Under the pieces are notes generated by a model, which had not been told where the DNA came from, made no database searches, and saw only the letters and a list, made by a program, of their open reading frames with translations. Position numbers and translations under genes: made by a program. From positions 1 to 48,000 of the forward strand of contig CAIIXF020000024.1 of NCBI GenBank assembly GCA_903813345.2: 48,000 nt of DNA, given 5' to 3'. Positions 23,053-34,492 of this stretch are shown piece by piece (within the stretch, counting starts at the first letter, position 1; each line of letters starts with the position of its first letter). Source of the DNA: Owenia fusiformis. Taxonomy: Eukaryota; Annelida; Polychaeta; Sabellida; Oweniidae.

Positions 23053-24489
23053 ATATATTTAGTTTATTGCGTAACCTTTAGATCCAATCAATTATTTTTT
23101 TATATGAAATACTTTATATTTCTGTAATATGTGTCTATATTCTGAATATCAAACAAAACTTCAGAATATGTACAGCAAAGCAAACTTACATGGTCTTAAA
23201 ATTAACCATTCATTTTTAAATTGTAAAACTTTTTTATTGATCAGAAATGTGTCTTATATAGCAACTTACATATTGGATTACAAACGAAGGAAAATCTATT
23301 ATTTTTGAGTTAAACGGAAAGTTTCAACTAAGGAAAACCTGATGGGCTGTGTTTTTTCTGCAGTTACTGAAGACATTATTGGAAAAAAATCTAAACTTAA
23401 GCATCATAAAGTAACGAGGATTTATGTATGTATTTTTTGTTTAAATTAGAAAAATAATGATTACAAATGCAGTGTATTAACCAACTTTGGATAGTCATTT
23501 CCAGTGATTATTCACATTGTAATGAAAAAAAGCATTAGGTGAATCATAACATGTTTGTTACACGATTGCTACCCCTTAGGAGGAATACAAATGTACAATA
23601 TCAAAGTATATAGTAAATACTTTTTGTCACAAAACCGAGATCATGTATACATTTAGTAAAACTTGGATTATAGTGTATATTTATAAGAATGATCATACTT
23701 TTTAGAACGTTTTAGTTGGTGGTTGTTGTTTACACAATAATAAAAATATGTTTCAGTAACACCCGAACATATACTAGCAAAAAGTAATACTTACATTCGC
23801 TGAACAAAAAATCACCTTGGAAGAAAGTTTCGTTACAATGATGTAATGATGCTTAAAGTGCCACATTAAATAATTACACATCAACTGAGATTGCCTTGAT
23901 CATATCTACATGATCTACATAATAAAATATTATACCACTAAAACAGTCAGTCACTTGCCTAGTTATTGTCTACGTTACCCCATTTTACATGTGTATGGGG
24001 AACATGTGTTTTGACTCAACGGAGGGCAGTGCCGCCATATATGGGTCTACCACTCTGCTAATTTGAAAGCTTTCATTGAACAATGGTCAGATTGAGTCCA
24101 TGAGCTGTATGTCATTTCTTTTCAGTCTATTAGATTGACATAACTCATTCGATAAGGTCTAGATCGAATGCTTTCGTTCTCTCTCTCCCCTTTTCATCGT
24201 CTTTTGCTTTCAAACGCTCCTGTACATTTTGTCTTCTGCTCATGTCTATTTCATCTGCAAAAATTTACTAGTCAAATGATTTGTATGGTTGAATACCTAT
24301 ACATTTGGTTTAAGCATTCATTTCTTTGGCATTATATAGAATGTTTTTAACATTTATAATATTCTATGAATAAAGCAAACTCTTTATATCCCCGGTCCTG
24401 GTGTATCGTAATTATCCGTTCCGTAACTAATTTGATGTTTTAGTCATGAATTAATACGATTTAAACGTAAATATGCGAATTTTGACCTT
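23053..24489. other. AT-rich sequence left of giant copy 2, no gene recognised
   Basis: No supported gene or repeat is seen. A pyrimidine-rich stretch (24175-24200) and an AATAAA signal near 24370 are present but do not amount to evidence of an exon. Confidence 0.4.
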
Positions 24490-26044
24490 AACAGGATCTT
24501 AAAAGGTTCTGGACAAATCATTTGATTCTGGACTTGTCATATTTTTTTTTCAACGAAATCACATCCAAGGGTTGACTTTTTATTAGCTATTTAGAGAGTG
24601 AGTCCTGCCTAGTATTAATTTCAATAAAAAAAGTTAAAATAGAACCCTATTTGAGAGTCAATCTAATACTTACATTACATTGATAAATTAAGGCAAATCC
24701 TGAAATATTTTTAAAGTGCATTTTTTATGAAATATTATCCAGCAAGTATTTAGATGAAACGGTCTTATTTAAATACAAATCATAACATGATGATATTTTT
24801 CATGAAACATTTTTCATTTTTAATTTAGGTGAAAACCCTTATATGATGATGTGTTTTCATAACTTCTGTCATAAAATTCCATCAAGGGGTGAAGATAAAA
24901 TGATCGAATTTAAGTGATTTAAGGATCACGAGAATATGTTTTCTTGGACATTTTCTATGAAATCCCATCCAATGGTCAAGGTAAAATTTTGATTTGGGAT
25001 TAGGTCACGTGTTCCAAAGATCCATATAAGGCCCATAGAACCATATAGGAACGTAATTTTGAATGTCACGTGATAGATCCATATAAGGCTTTTAGAACCA
25101 TGTCGGGAAAGATGAGGGGAAGCCCCTGACACCTGTTTCACGATTTTATCCGAACGTTGTTCGGATCATTTCGGTTTTTATGCACTTCATTATTGTACCG
25201 AAGTTTGCCGATTCGATTCGTCGTATTTCGGAATCCTGGTGACAATTTTATACTCCATTTGGAGTATTTTTGATCTACTCCCTATGACGAAAATTCCCGA
25301 ACCTTGTTCGGATTAATCCGGATTTTCTGACCTACTTTATCTTTCGAGATTTCACGAGTTAACATTCGCCTCATTTCGGAATCCTGGTGACAATTTTATA
25401 CTCCATTGGAGTATTTTTGATCTACTTCTTATGACGAAAATTCCCGAACCTAGTTCGGATTAAACCGGATTTTCTGACCTACCTTATCTACCGAGATTTA
25501 ACGAGTTACATTCGTCTCATTTCGGAATCCTGGTGACAATTTTATACTCCATTGGAGTATTTTTGATCTACTTTTTCTGGATTTTGCCCTACTTATTATG
25601 TCTTGACAACAAGCAAATCAAAAAGTTCGACATGAACGGGTCTCGATCAACTAACCTTGAGCGTGGAAGCCAGGCACGCTAACCATGAGGCCAACGTGCT
25701 AACGATATGAAAGAACAAAAGTATTATATATTTAAACCGAGCGTCAATTCAAAATGATCCTCACTTTTGACTCCACTTAAATACGGATCGTCAGTTGTAT
25801 CCAGAATAGGTGAACGCCTATGGCGCTAGTGAATAACCAAGTCCCAGGTGAGTGGTTCGTATCCCTCCGTGATATACTATTTTTGTTTTATTAAATACGA
25901 CAGAAAGGAGCAAGGTGTAGTTTGAAAACAAGACGTTATTTGTTTCAAAACAGTTTGAAAACATTAATCTCCGATAATTTAAGATTTTCCACTCCTGAAG
26001 GGCCTCTAGATCTATGAAATTCATTAATCCACTCAGTAAAAATA
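24490..26044. repeat. Left inverted arm of copy 2
   Basis: Outer unique part 24490-25200; three subterminal units (GGTGACAATTTTATACTCCA near 25243, 25391 and 25537); a minus-strand tRNA-like module; a second block with a B-box-like GGTTCGTATCC at 25854-25864; and the inner part to about 26044 (CTCCTGAAGGGCCTCTAGAT). Its reverse complement is 30255-31794. Confidence 0.8.
25637..25712 (-). other. tRNA-like Pol III promoter module in left arm, copy 2
   Basis: Minus-strand A box TGGCCTCATGG (25683-25693) and B box GATCGAGACC (25639-25648). GCGTG and CACGC between them can pair as an anticodon-like stem. Confidence 0.5.
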
Positions 26045-26770
26045 CGATTTCTCTGCAACCTGATGTCCAATCAAGATCTTTCAAATATATATGTGTTCCT
26101 GACACGTTTGGGCGTCCGGGAATAGCAAGGTCTACACAAAGTTTGCACGCGAAATTGACGTAATTCATGACTGAAATCGGGAAGACAAAATTTGAGATTC
26201 ACAAACAAAATTGCTTGTGAAAACTATTTACAAAAGTGTTCCAGAGACTCTAATCTACTTGGCTAAGGTTTTATTTGAAGATACATTGCCTTATTAAGCA
26301 GGTAGAGGGGCATACAGAATACGGAAGCAAATGCTATGTTGAAAATTTTCTATTTTCAATTTGAACCTGTTATTACATGTCACGTAGGCCAGTGTTTTAT
26401 ATGGGGATTATATGTACTTTACTTGTTTACATGAACGTAAATCATTACATGAAATCTGCATTCTTCCGGGTTTAATGTGGGTTTGTATTGTCTTATTGGG
26501 GCTTTTCGACTTTAAAACAAACCCTACCTAAATGGATTGTGTCTCGGGAACGTTTTTGTAAATAGTTATTATAAACAATTCTGAAAGAATATCACATATT
26601 TTTGTCTTCCCGATTTCAGTCATGAATTACGTTAATTTCTCGTGCAAATATTAGGTAGACGTTGTCATAACCGGATGCCAGAACGTGTCAGGAACATATA
26701 GATACTCGAATGATGTTGATTGAACATCAGGGTGCAGAGAAATCGTAATTTTACTGAGTGGCTTCACGAA
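26020..26770. repeat. Inner fold-back of copy 2, uninterrupted
   Basis: Arms around 26030-26200 and 26595-26770 are reverse complements (ATTTCTCTGCA, TTCCTGACACGTT, CATGACTGAAATCGGGAAGAC). This is the empty-site counterpart of the LINE-split structure in copy 1; the site AACATATAGATACTCG is intact at about 26695-26710. Confidence 0.7.
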
Positions 26771-27400
26771 AAAATAAGCAGCACTTTAGGCCACCTTAAA
26801 TACAGCTAGTCAGTTGTATCCAGTTGGAATCCCAGCGTATTTTTTTATTTTTTTAATTATATGGTTGTGCTTTGATTTTACGCTGAAAACATTTATAACT
26901 ACGTCAACTTTATATTAAAACATTTATTATCTTTTCAGTTGTATTAAAATGTAAAATATGATATATGTCAGCTTATTGCTTTCTTGAGAACAGTCAAGGT
27001 TTAAATTTGGTACAATGAATCGGACACTCATGTAAATCGACATGGTTATAACATTGAGCTCAATGCAGTAAATTAGTTATTTCTATGAATCACAGCGGGA
27101 TTGGTTTCATTTTATATGATTGCCAACTCTGGCGGTATTTTTGTAAATGCTTTTGACCGCGGTAAATGTGAAACTGATACAGTTGTGTATTATTCAATTG
27201 TTTTATGTCTTGGTCACATTTGCTCCGATTTTCACTACGGCGCCCGGCCGATTGAGTATTGTGTTCAGAAATGTATTCAATTTTGAACAAAATACTCGCA
27301 GCAAATGTGATCCAGTCATTACACAGCGGTATTTCGAACATACTATTGTTGCATAACCACGACCTAGCCAATTTTAAAATCATACTCCTTATTTAAATCC

Positions 27401-28743
27401 AACGATAGGAGCTCATGGGAAGTATACATTTTAACTTTTATACATCTTTACAAATACTAGAAATCTACATGTTCGAGTGGATCACGAAGGGTCCCCACAT
27501 AGCAGCAGTCTCCATAAAATGCAAAATACCTGTATTGATAACTTGACTTTGACTGAATTTTGAATTGAGATGAACTTGTTGAAACCTCGTGAAACGCCAG
27601 ATACTAGTACCTAGATGTGACCTTGAAATAATGTTGGCCAATACACTTTGACTTTGACCTTAGGTCACCTAATCATGTGTCGTCAAGGGTCATTGTAGCC
27701 CTCAAGGTCCTTACAACGTCAAATACTTAGATATTAATTTTTGATCTTGAAACAAACTTGACCCAGTAACATTGGCCTTGAACTCAGTTCACCTAATCGT
27801 TGGTTGCCAAGGGTCACAGCAGCCCAAAGGACTTTAAATCACCAAATACCTAGATATTGATATTTTACATAGGAATGACCTTGACTTCAGGTCACCTTTT
27901 AAAGAGAGAATCGGATCTAGCAAGCAGTCTAACAAAAAAAAGTTTCAATTTTAGAATATTTCTGGCTTATGTCATTCCTTTTCATGTCTATTTTCTAAAA
28001 ATATAATCCCAAAAGTGCACACTTTATTTTAGGAAAACTAAAGAGTTTACAACAATAACTTTTGTATATTTCTTCTATAAGAATGGTTACTTATTATTTA
28101 CAATTTTGCACTTTTAATCTATTATAACTTCATCAATTTCTAACATAGCGTAAATATTTTGTGAGTTATTGTATTTGAGATTGTAAGGAATAGAGTACGT
28201 CAGTTGTACATGTTGCTTGTAATTTTGTCACCTCCATATATCTGATTCTGCCTTTAACCTAGAATGACTTTGACCTCTGACCTTAGTAGAACGCTCACTG
28301 GCCCATCAAGTATGAGGGCAAAAGGAGATGTTGAGACCTACTATAAAGCATGTTCGGTCTGTCTGTCTGTCATTTTGTCTGTCTGTCGGGACATCTCCTT
28401 CTACACCATTTCACCTTAGTAAGTTGGTCTCCGAAGGTCAGAGTTAAGTTCATTCAAAGGTAAACGATCAATGTCTAGGTATTTGGCGTTTGATGATACT
28501 ATGGCCCTTGGCGAATTATGATTAGATGAACCGAGGTCAATATTAATGTTTCTTGTACAAGGTCATCCCAAGGTCAAAGATAAATATTTAGGTATTTTAC
28601 GTTTCAAGACCTTTGGACAAATTCGATTCATTTCAAGAATCGGTCAAGGTCAAAAAATTAATATACAGGTATTTTGTATTTTTTGTAAAGATGTATTAAA
28701 GTTAAAATGTAAACAGAGATAAAATAGGTTAGCTCCTATCGTT
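27401..28743. repeat. Inner inverted-repeat element rich in AGGTCA motifs, copy 2
   Basis: Same element as 6514-7917, bounded by AACGATAGGAGCT and AGCTCCTATCGTT. Clear half-sites include TGACCTTAGGTCACC near 27656, TGACCTTGACTTCAGGTCAC near 27884, AAGGTCATCCCAAGGTCAAA near 28559 and GGTCAAGGTCAAA near 28644. It has a small internal deletion compared with copy 1 near 27897. Confidence 0.65.
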
Positions 28744-29027
28744 TCCTTGTGTATACGTTTATGTCTCTGCGTAATAACGCAGATGCAAGCAGGTAGTTAC
28801 CAGTCTCACCACAAAGTGGCTTGTTCGGGTCAGATAGCATGGCGGGTATGGTAGAAAGTTCCCGTTAACTTAAAGTACATCTGTTTTCGTGGTTCAATTT
28901 TCATATCACCCTTAAAATGTATCTAATAGCAATGCAAATTAAAATATGTCCAGTGAAAGAAAATGCAATACAAGAATAGATATTTCACTTTTTGTGATTT
29001 TGTAACAATGGGGTTATTTTTTGTATA

Positions 29028-29419
29028 TATAACATGGTCATTTTCACATTTTATATTATTACTGTTCATATTAATCAATCCCTATTCATCTCAATATAAC
29101 AGGTCCCTAAGTAGGTCGTTTGCAGTTTTACTCTTTTAATACCATGTTCACTTTTCACCTTTTATTGAAACCAGTTATTCAACTATGCAAACTGTGTCCG
29201 TTTTATATATCTATTGTTCCCTTATATGGTCTTTCTCACTCACATGTAGCTGAGTTTGGGGGTTGGCTTGTCAGTAGTTGTTGTAAGAGTTCATGTTGTA
29301 CATTACAGAGCATTGTATTTTGAACATTGAAGTTTGAAATATACTAGTTTATATATATTTTAATTTGAAGTTCGAGTTATTTTATTGCCACCCACGGGAC
29401 TTCCACACGCCCATTTACA
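29028..29419 (+). mobile_element. 392-bp TATA-flanked miniature element in copy 2
   Basis: Copy 1 has the empty site TTTTTTGTATAACGC at 8191-8204. In copy 2 TATA occurs on both sides (29024-29027 and 29420-29423). The right end reads TGTAAATGGG on the minus strand; the copy 3 counterpart has TGTAACATGG at the other end, so short imperfect terminal inverted repeats are present. The duplication could be TA or TATA. No coding sequence is credible (a 67-residue frame exists by chance). Confidence 0.75.
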
Positions 29420-30254
29420 TATAACGCATTGAAACAACTTTAAAAAGTGAGCAATGTCAGTGTTGTGATAATAACGCCCCTCATACCTATTTATTACAGG
29501 TCGTGTAGACCATTGTTGCCTGATTTATAGCAAAAACATTGACATTTGCACGTTGATGATGATGCGCCTTTTATAATAGATCTCAAATCTTAGATGCGTA
29601 TCAGTTCAAAAAAATACTAGAAGACCTTACATATTTTGCCATGCACTGCGCCTATTCATTTGGCAATTCAGTTGTAAATTCTATCTTGAAAAAAAAATCT
29701 TCCAAATTTGTTGAGTTTTCTTGCAGAAATCGCCTACCCCCCCCCCCATCCATCCATTTTGTATGATCACCGGGCGTGATTTAAGCTGCTGATATTCTTC
29801 TTTAAACGAGTCTATAAGTTGGAATCCCTTTATAGAAGCTTTGAACTGAATTTGCACTGCTTAATGCTGAAATTTTATTGTTTATCCATACATTTTAAGA
29901 AAAAATGTATAAAAAGAGATGTTAAGCCAAATGTTGCCCTAAAAATTCAGAAAATGTAAAAAATTTCAAATTTTCTATGTTCAGGCCTTGTTGCCCCTTT
30001 AAGAAGCTCAATATGTAAATTATCTAATCAAACACTTCGTCCACCATTTTGAAACACTAATCAATCCAATCTGTGCTAGCGATTCATAGGGCGAGCCATT
30101 TGGATATTTCCAGGCTTCGTACACACCTGCAAATGTCAGGGAAATTGACTTAATTTTCCAAGTGCTGGAAATGCCAGGGAATTTTAAAATCAGGTCAAAA
30201 GGGCCAAAGATGACCGGGAATTTTGAAACGGTAGATATGTCAGGGAAATTGGAT

Positions 30255-31794
30255 TGAGTGGATTAATGAATTTCATAGATCTAGAGGCCCTTCAGGAGTG
30301 GAAAATCTTAAATTATCGGAGATTAATGTTTCCAAACTGTTTTGAAACAAACTAACGTCTTGTTTTCAAACTACACCTTGCTCCTTTCTGTCTTATTTAA
30401 TAAAACAAAAATAGTATAATACTTTCATATCGGTTGCACGTTGGCCTCATGGTTAGCGTGCCTGGCTTCCACGCTCAAGGTTAGTTGATCGAGACCCGTT
30501 CATGTCGAACTTTTTGATTTGCTTGTTGTCAAGATATAATAAGTAGGGCAAAATCCAGAAAAAGTAGATCAAAAATACTCCAATGGAGTATAAAATTGTC
30601 ACCAGGATTCCGAAATGAGACGAATGTAACTCGTTAAATCTCGGTAGATAAGGTAGGTCAGAAAATCCGGTTTAATCCGAACTAGGTTCGGGAATTTTCG
30701 TCATAAGAAGTAGATCAATAATACTCCAATCGAGTATAAAATTGTCACCAGGATTCCGAAATGAGACGAATGTAACTCGTTAAATCTTGGAAGATAAAGT
30801 AGGTCAGAAAATTCGGATTAATCCGAACAAGGTTCGGGAATTTTCGTCATGAGAAGTAGATCAAAAATACTCCAATGGAGTATAAAATTGTCACCAGGAT
30901 TCCGAAATGAGACGTATGTGAACTCGTGAAATCTCGGAAGATAAAGTAGGTCAGAAAATACGGATTAATCCGAACAAGGTTCGGGAATTTTCGTCATAAG
31001 AAGCAGCTCAAAAATACTCCAAATGGAGTATAAAATTGTCACCAGGATTCCGAAATACGACGAATCGAATCGGCAAACGGTACAATAATGAAGTGCATAA
31101 AAACCGAAATGATCCGAACAACGTTCGGATAAAATCGTGAAACAGGTGTCCGGGGCCTCCCCTCATCTTTCCCAATATGGTTCTAAAAGCCTTATATGGA
31201 TCTATCACGTGACATTCAAAATGACGTTCCTATATGGTTCTATGGGCCTTATATGGATCTTTGGAACAAGTGACCTAATACCAAATCAAAATAAAAATTT
31301 TACCTTGACCATTGGATGGGATTTCATAGAAAATATCCAAAAAAACATATTCTCGTGATCCTTAAATCCCTTAAATTCGATCATTTTATCTTCACCCTTT
31401 GATGGAATTTTATGACAGAAGTTATGAAAACACATCATCATATAAGGGTTTTCACCTAAATTAAAAATGAAAAATGTTTCATGAAAAATATCATCATGTT
31501 ATGATTTGTATTTAAATAAGACCGTTTCATCTAAATATTTGCTGGATAATATTTCATAAAAAATGCACTTAAAAAATATTTCAGGATTTGCCTTAATTTA
31601 TCAATGTAATGTAAGTATTAGATTGACTCTCAAATAGGGTTCTATTTTAACTTTTGTTATTGAAATTAATACTAGGCAGGACTCACTCTCTAAATAGCTA
31701 ATACAAATTCAACCCTTGGATGTGATTTCGTTGAAAAAAAAATATGACAAGTCCAGAATCAAATGATTTGTCCAGAACCTCTTAAGATCCTGTT
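30255..31794. repeat. Right inverted arm of copy 2
   Basis: Four subterminal units start at 30598, 30744, 30890 and 31038 (GTCACCAGGATTCCGAAAT), one more than in the left arm of the same copy. The outer ~0.7 kb matches the other arms closely. Confidence 0.8.
30435..30510 (+). other. tRNA-like Pol III promoter module in right arm, copy 2
   Basis: A box TGGCCTCATGG at 30442-30452 and B box GATCGAGACC at 30487-30496, with the GCGTG/CACGC hairpin between. Confidence 0.5.
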
Positions 31795-31901
31795 CCTTTT
31801 TCAATGTTAACTTATGACGACCAGATCCTCTAGTTTTGATGGAAATCAATTGTGAACAAAAATACCAATGCCACATATGTTTTTAATCCTAACACAGATA
31901 A

Positions 31902-31937
31902 TTGAATTCATCGTTACGTACATAACGATGAATTCAA
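31902..31937. repeat. Perfect 15-bp inverted repeat (hairpin)
   Basis: TTGAATTCATCGTTA at 31902-31916 and TAACGATGAATTCAA at 31923-31937 are perfect complements around a 6-base CGTACA loop. It sits about 105 bases outside giant copy 2. It could be a tiny fold-back element or a structured site. Confidence 0.75.
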
Positions 31938-31969
31938 CAATTTTAACAAGTGTTATCGAATTTCCAAGC

Positions 31970-32955
31970 TATCAAAAATAAAACCAAGCTAGCTTGATGC
32001 AATATTAAACTATTTTATCATAAGTTGAACTTAGTTTTGTGTATGGACATTGTGTATGATCGGCAAAATAAATAAATCTCTCCAGATCTCTGGATCTCTT
32101 GATCTCTGTGATGGATATTTTCTTATCTGTGTGAATATACATGCGACAGAAGTGCAACATCCAATTTTAAGCACTAGGTACCTTCTGTTAAGGTTTTAAC
32201 TGTAGCAGGGGGGACGGGACTTATTTGACACCCTGTATTTGCATATGATCTGCATATATGCCTTTTTCATGATTATTCGCAGCACAAAAATGAGTATCAC
32301 TGCATATTTTGGGATGAGTATGCAGCATGTGATTATTTTGAGACATGAACGAGAATTTAAACTGACTATATTAGTTTATATGAAGTCAAGATCGGTATAT
32401 TAGACTTTCCTTAATAATAATATGCAGCACATGAAATGCATATTCTTGCTCATTTAGGAGGACTAGTGGACGCAAATTTAAATATTGAACATCGACCCGC
32501 GCATAAACGGTAGTTAAACCTGATTGTACATGTTAATACACGTCATGTATAGGCTTTTGCTAACATCTGTTGATGAATATTCAAATATATGCAAATTCTT
32601 AGATATGAGCATTTGAGTTTGAGCTATAGGTTTGTAATACTGTACTTGTTTATATGGGTAAAGTATTCACAGATTTGAAATAATTAAACGTAAACAGCAA
32701 TTTTGTTTTTTTATAATTTATTTTAATTCCTTTAGATGTATATGTACAGAGTAGACCAATGAAATGACCTTTATAAGTAATAACTTCAAAGTACAAATAG
32801 TAATATATATTCATCGGGAAACAAAGATCATTTTGAAAAACAATGATATGATGTTGAATACTTTAGAAATATGATGAAACATTTAGATAGATATTAAGTT
32901 AAGGATCTATACTGATGGAAAATATGATATTCCCCATCATATTGAAAAGTAAAAA
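31970..32955. other. AT-rich sequence with TGCATAT words and an isolated transposon end
   Basis: No gene is recognised. At 32200-32235 a GACTTATTTGACACCCTGTA sequence resembles the right terminus of mariner-like elements. ATATGCA/TGCATAT words are frequent at 32230-32600. Confidence 0.4.
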
Positions 32956-32994
32956 TACAGGGTGATGGAAACCCTAATACCATTTTCCTCATAT

Positions 32995-33988
32995 ATCGGG
33001 TGTCTCAAAAAAATGTACCCAAAAGTATATCAAGAGCACAGATAAACAAATCAATATTTTCAGACATTTTTTGCATGGTCATGTAGCCAAAACATGAAAG
33101 TCTTCTCCTCAATAGACCATTTTTATTTCAGTCTTGTCTTTTTGATGCTTTAACCATTTACCTTTTATACCACATTATCGATGTAACCTCATGTTCTGAT
33201 GACAGCCTGTATCCTTACTGCTACATTGTTCATCACATTTGATAATAATTCCAGTGGAATGTTTTGGATTTCTCTTTGGATGTTGCCCTTAAGTTGTTCT
33301 AGGTCTTTTTGCTTGGAATGAGCATTAAAAGACTCCTTCAGATAGCCACAGAGAAAGATGTTTGAGGATGACGGTGACAGAACAAACACGAATAATCAGG
33401 TCAATTATCGGCAAATGATTCAGGAGTTACCTTCCAGAGTTAGGCAGGCTAGCCTGGAGACCAAATGATATCAAAATGAAAACACAGTGGTCTCAAATTG
33501 ATCCACACAACAAAAGCTACACTAGAATCCCAGCCAATGCAGTTTCTTGAACCTCCGACCTCTCTGTATAAGGGGGCTATAAGACATTGTGAGGGCCTCC
33601 CTATTGACCATATTTGACGGCCCATACTTTTTTCTCTGAGGCTATTTGAAGGACCATTTTTATGCTAAACCCAGGCTAAGAGACCCATAACAACTTAAGA
33701 CAAGCATCCAAACAGAAATCAAAACATTCCACTAGAAATATCAAATGTGATGAACAATGTAGTAGTAAGGATGCAGACTGTCATCGAAATATGAGGTTAC
33801 ATTGAATATGTGGTGTAAAAGGTAACGGGTTAAAGTATCAAAAAGGCAAAACTGAATTAAAAACTGTGCATGGGGGAAAAAACTTTCATCTTTTATCTAC
33901 ACGACCATGCAAAAAATGTCTGAAAATATTGATTGGTTTGTCTGTGGTGTTGATATACTTTTGGGTACATTTTTTTGAGACACCCTAT
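32995..33988. mobile_element. Nested fold-back mariner derivative with ~270-bp arms
   Basis: Left arm from CGGGTGTCTCAAAAAAATGT at 32997 and right arm ending ACATTTTTTTGAGACACCC at about 33985 are inverted repeats. The similarity continues inward to about 33270 and from about 33718 (ACATTGTTCATCACATTTGA against TCAAATGTGATGAACAATGT). It lies a few dozen bases inside the left end of the outer element, so it inserted later. Confidence 0.75.
33189..33389 (-). pseudogene. Mariner transposase C-terminal remnant
   Basis: The 66-residue minus-strand frame includes SNIFLCGYLKESFNAHSKQK, then DLEQLKGNIQREIQNIPLEL and VMNNVAVRIQAVI. This follows the end of mariner transposases, where a catalytic Asp lies in a 'PLDFFLWGYLK' motif followed by a helix and an R-x4-C-like end. 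The Asp position here reads SSSN, so the catalytic residue is lost. Confidence 0.65.
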
Positions 33989-34091
33989 ATTTGTCATGTT
34001 ACACTTTTGTACATCATTCAATTTGCTACCAGCCTACTTTATTTCATGACCATCAGATTGATAGTCACAATGTTTCAGTGTTTTAAAGAAC

Positions 34092-34334
34092 ATGCCCAGT
34101 GGCCATCATTGCGTTGTGGAGAAAACCTGTATTCATCGTCTAAAATGTCCCTACCTGTGGGGATATGGCAGAGATAGACTATATGAGAATGACCTCAGGA
34201 CAATTGCAAACCTCAAAAGTGAGATCATTCGTGTCATTCAGGCCATACCCGCTGAGGAATGCATTCGGGTCATTGACAACTGCTGTTTTGTCTACAGTAC
34301 GATGATGGCCAAATCTGAAGCATGTTATTCATAG
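34092..34334 (+). pseudogene. Mariner transposase C-terminal remnant of the outer element
   Basis: The plus-strand frame contains LWGYGRDRLYENDLRTIANL, then KSEIIRVIQAIPAEECIRVI and DNCCFVYSTMMAKSEA. That is the family pattern 'LWGYLKDRVYENNPRTI..LK..I...I..IP...C..V..N'. It has the orientation expected inside the outer element and ends about 150 bases before its right terminus. The catalytic region upstream has been lost. Confidence 0.7.
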
Positions 34335-34492
34335 TGCTGTAAGATTTTGACTATCAGTCTGATTGTCATGAAATGTAGTAGGGTGGTAGGAAATTAAATG
34401 ATGTACAAATGTGTGAAATATCAGGGAGTAATATTTTAAAGTGACAAAGATATAAGGAAAATGCAGGGTTTCCATTTTTTGACCACCCTGTA

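Larger units (their letters stand above)
24490..31794 (+). mobile_element. Giant fold-back (long-TIR) element, copy 2, both ends present
   Basis: Starts AACAGGATCTT at 24490 and ends AAGATCCTGTT at 31794. The flanks are CTT (24487-24489) and C-CTT (31795-31798), so the target duplication is CTT with one terminal C, or CCTT. Same internal order as copy 1 but without the LINE; it carries a TATA-flanked insertion at 29028-29419 and a segment (about 30077-30358) with several GTCAGGGAAATT-type words that copy 1 lacks. The right arm has lost the stretch corresponding to 25750-25870. No transposase is recognised in 7.3 kb, so it must be mobilised by another element's enzyme, or be dead. Confidence 0.85.
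32956..34492 (+). mobile_element. Mariner-like element relic with a nested fold-back
   Basis: Left end TACAGGGTGATGGAAACCCT at 32956; right end AGGGTTTCCA...CACCCTGTA at 34464-34492 is its inverted counterpart, the left end lacking a GTCAAAAA-like octamer. The inner side matches as ATTTTCCTCATAT against ATATAAGGAAAAT. The element is interrupted by another inverted-repeat element at 32995-33988. A transposase C-terminus remains on the plus strand at about 34092-34334. Confidence 0.7.

Noticed and set aside
25820-25870. Working tRNA gene at the GGTTCGTATCC block in the arms
   Set aside because: The A-box-like word has an inserted base, no acceptor stem can be formed, and the block is part of every arm, so at most it is a tRNA-derived relic.
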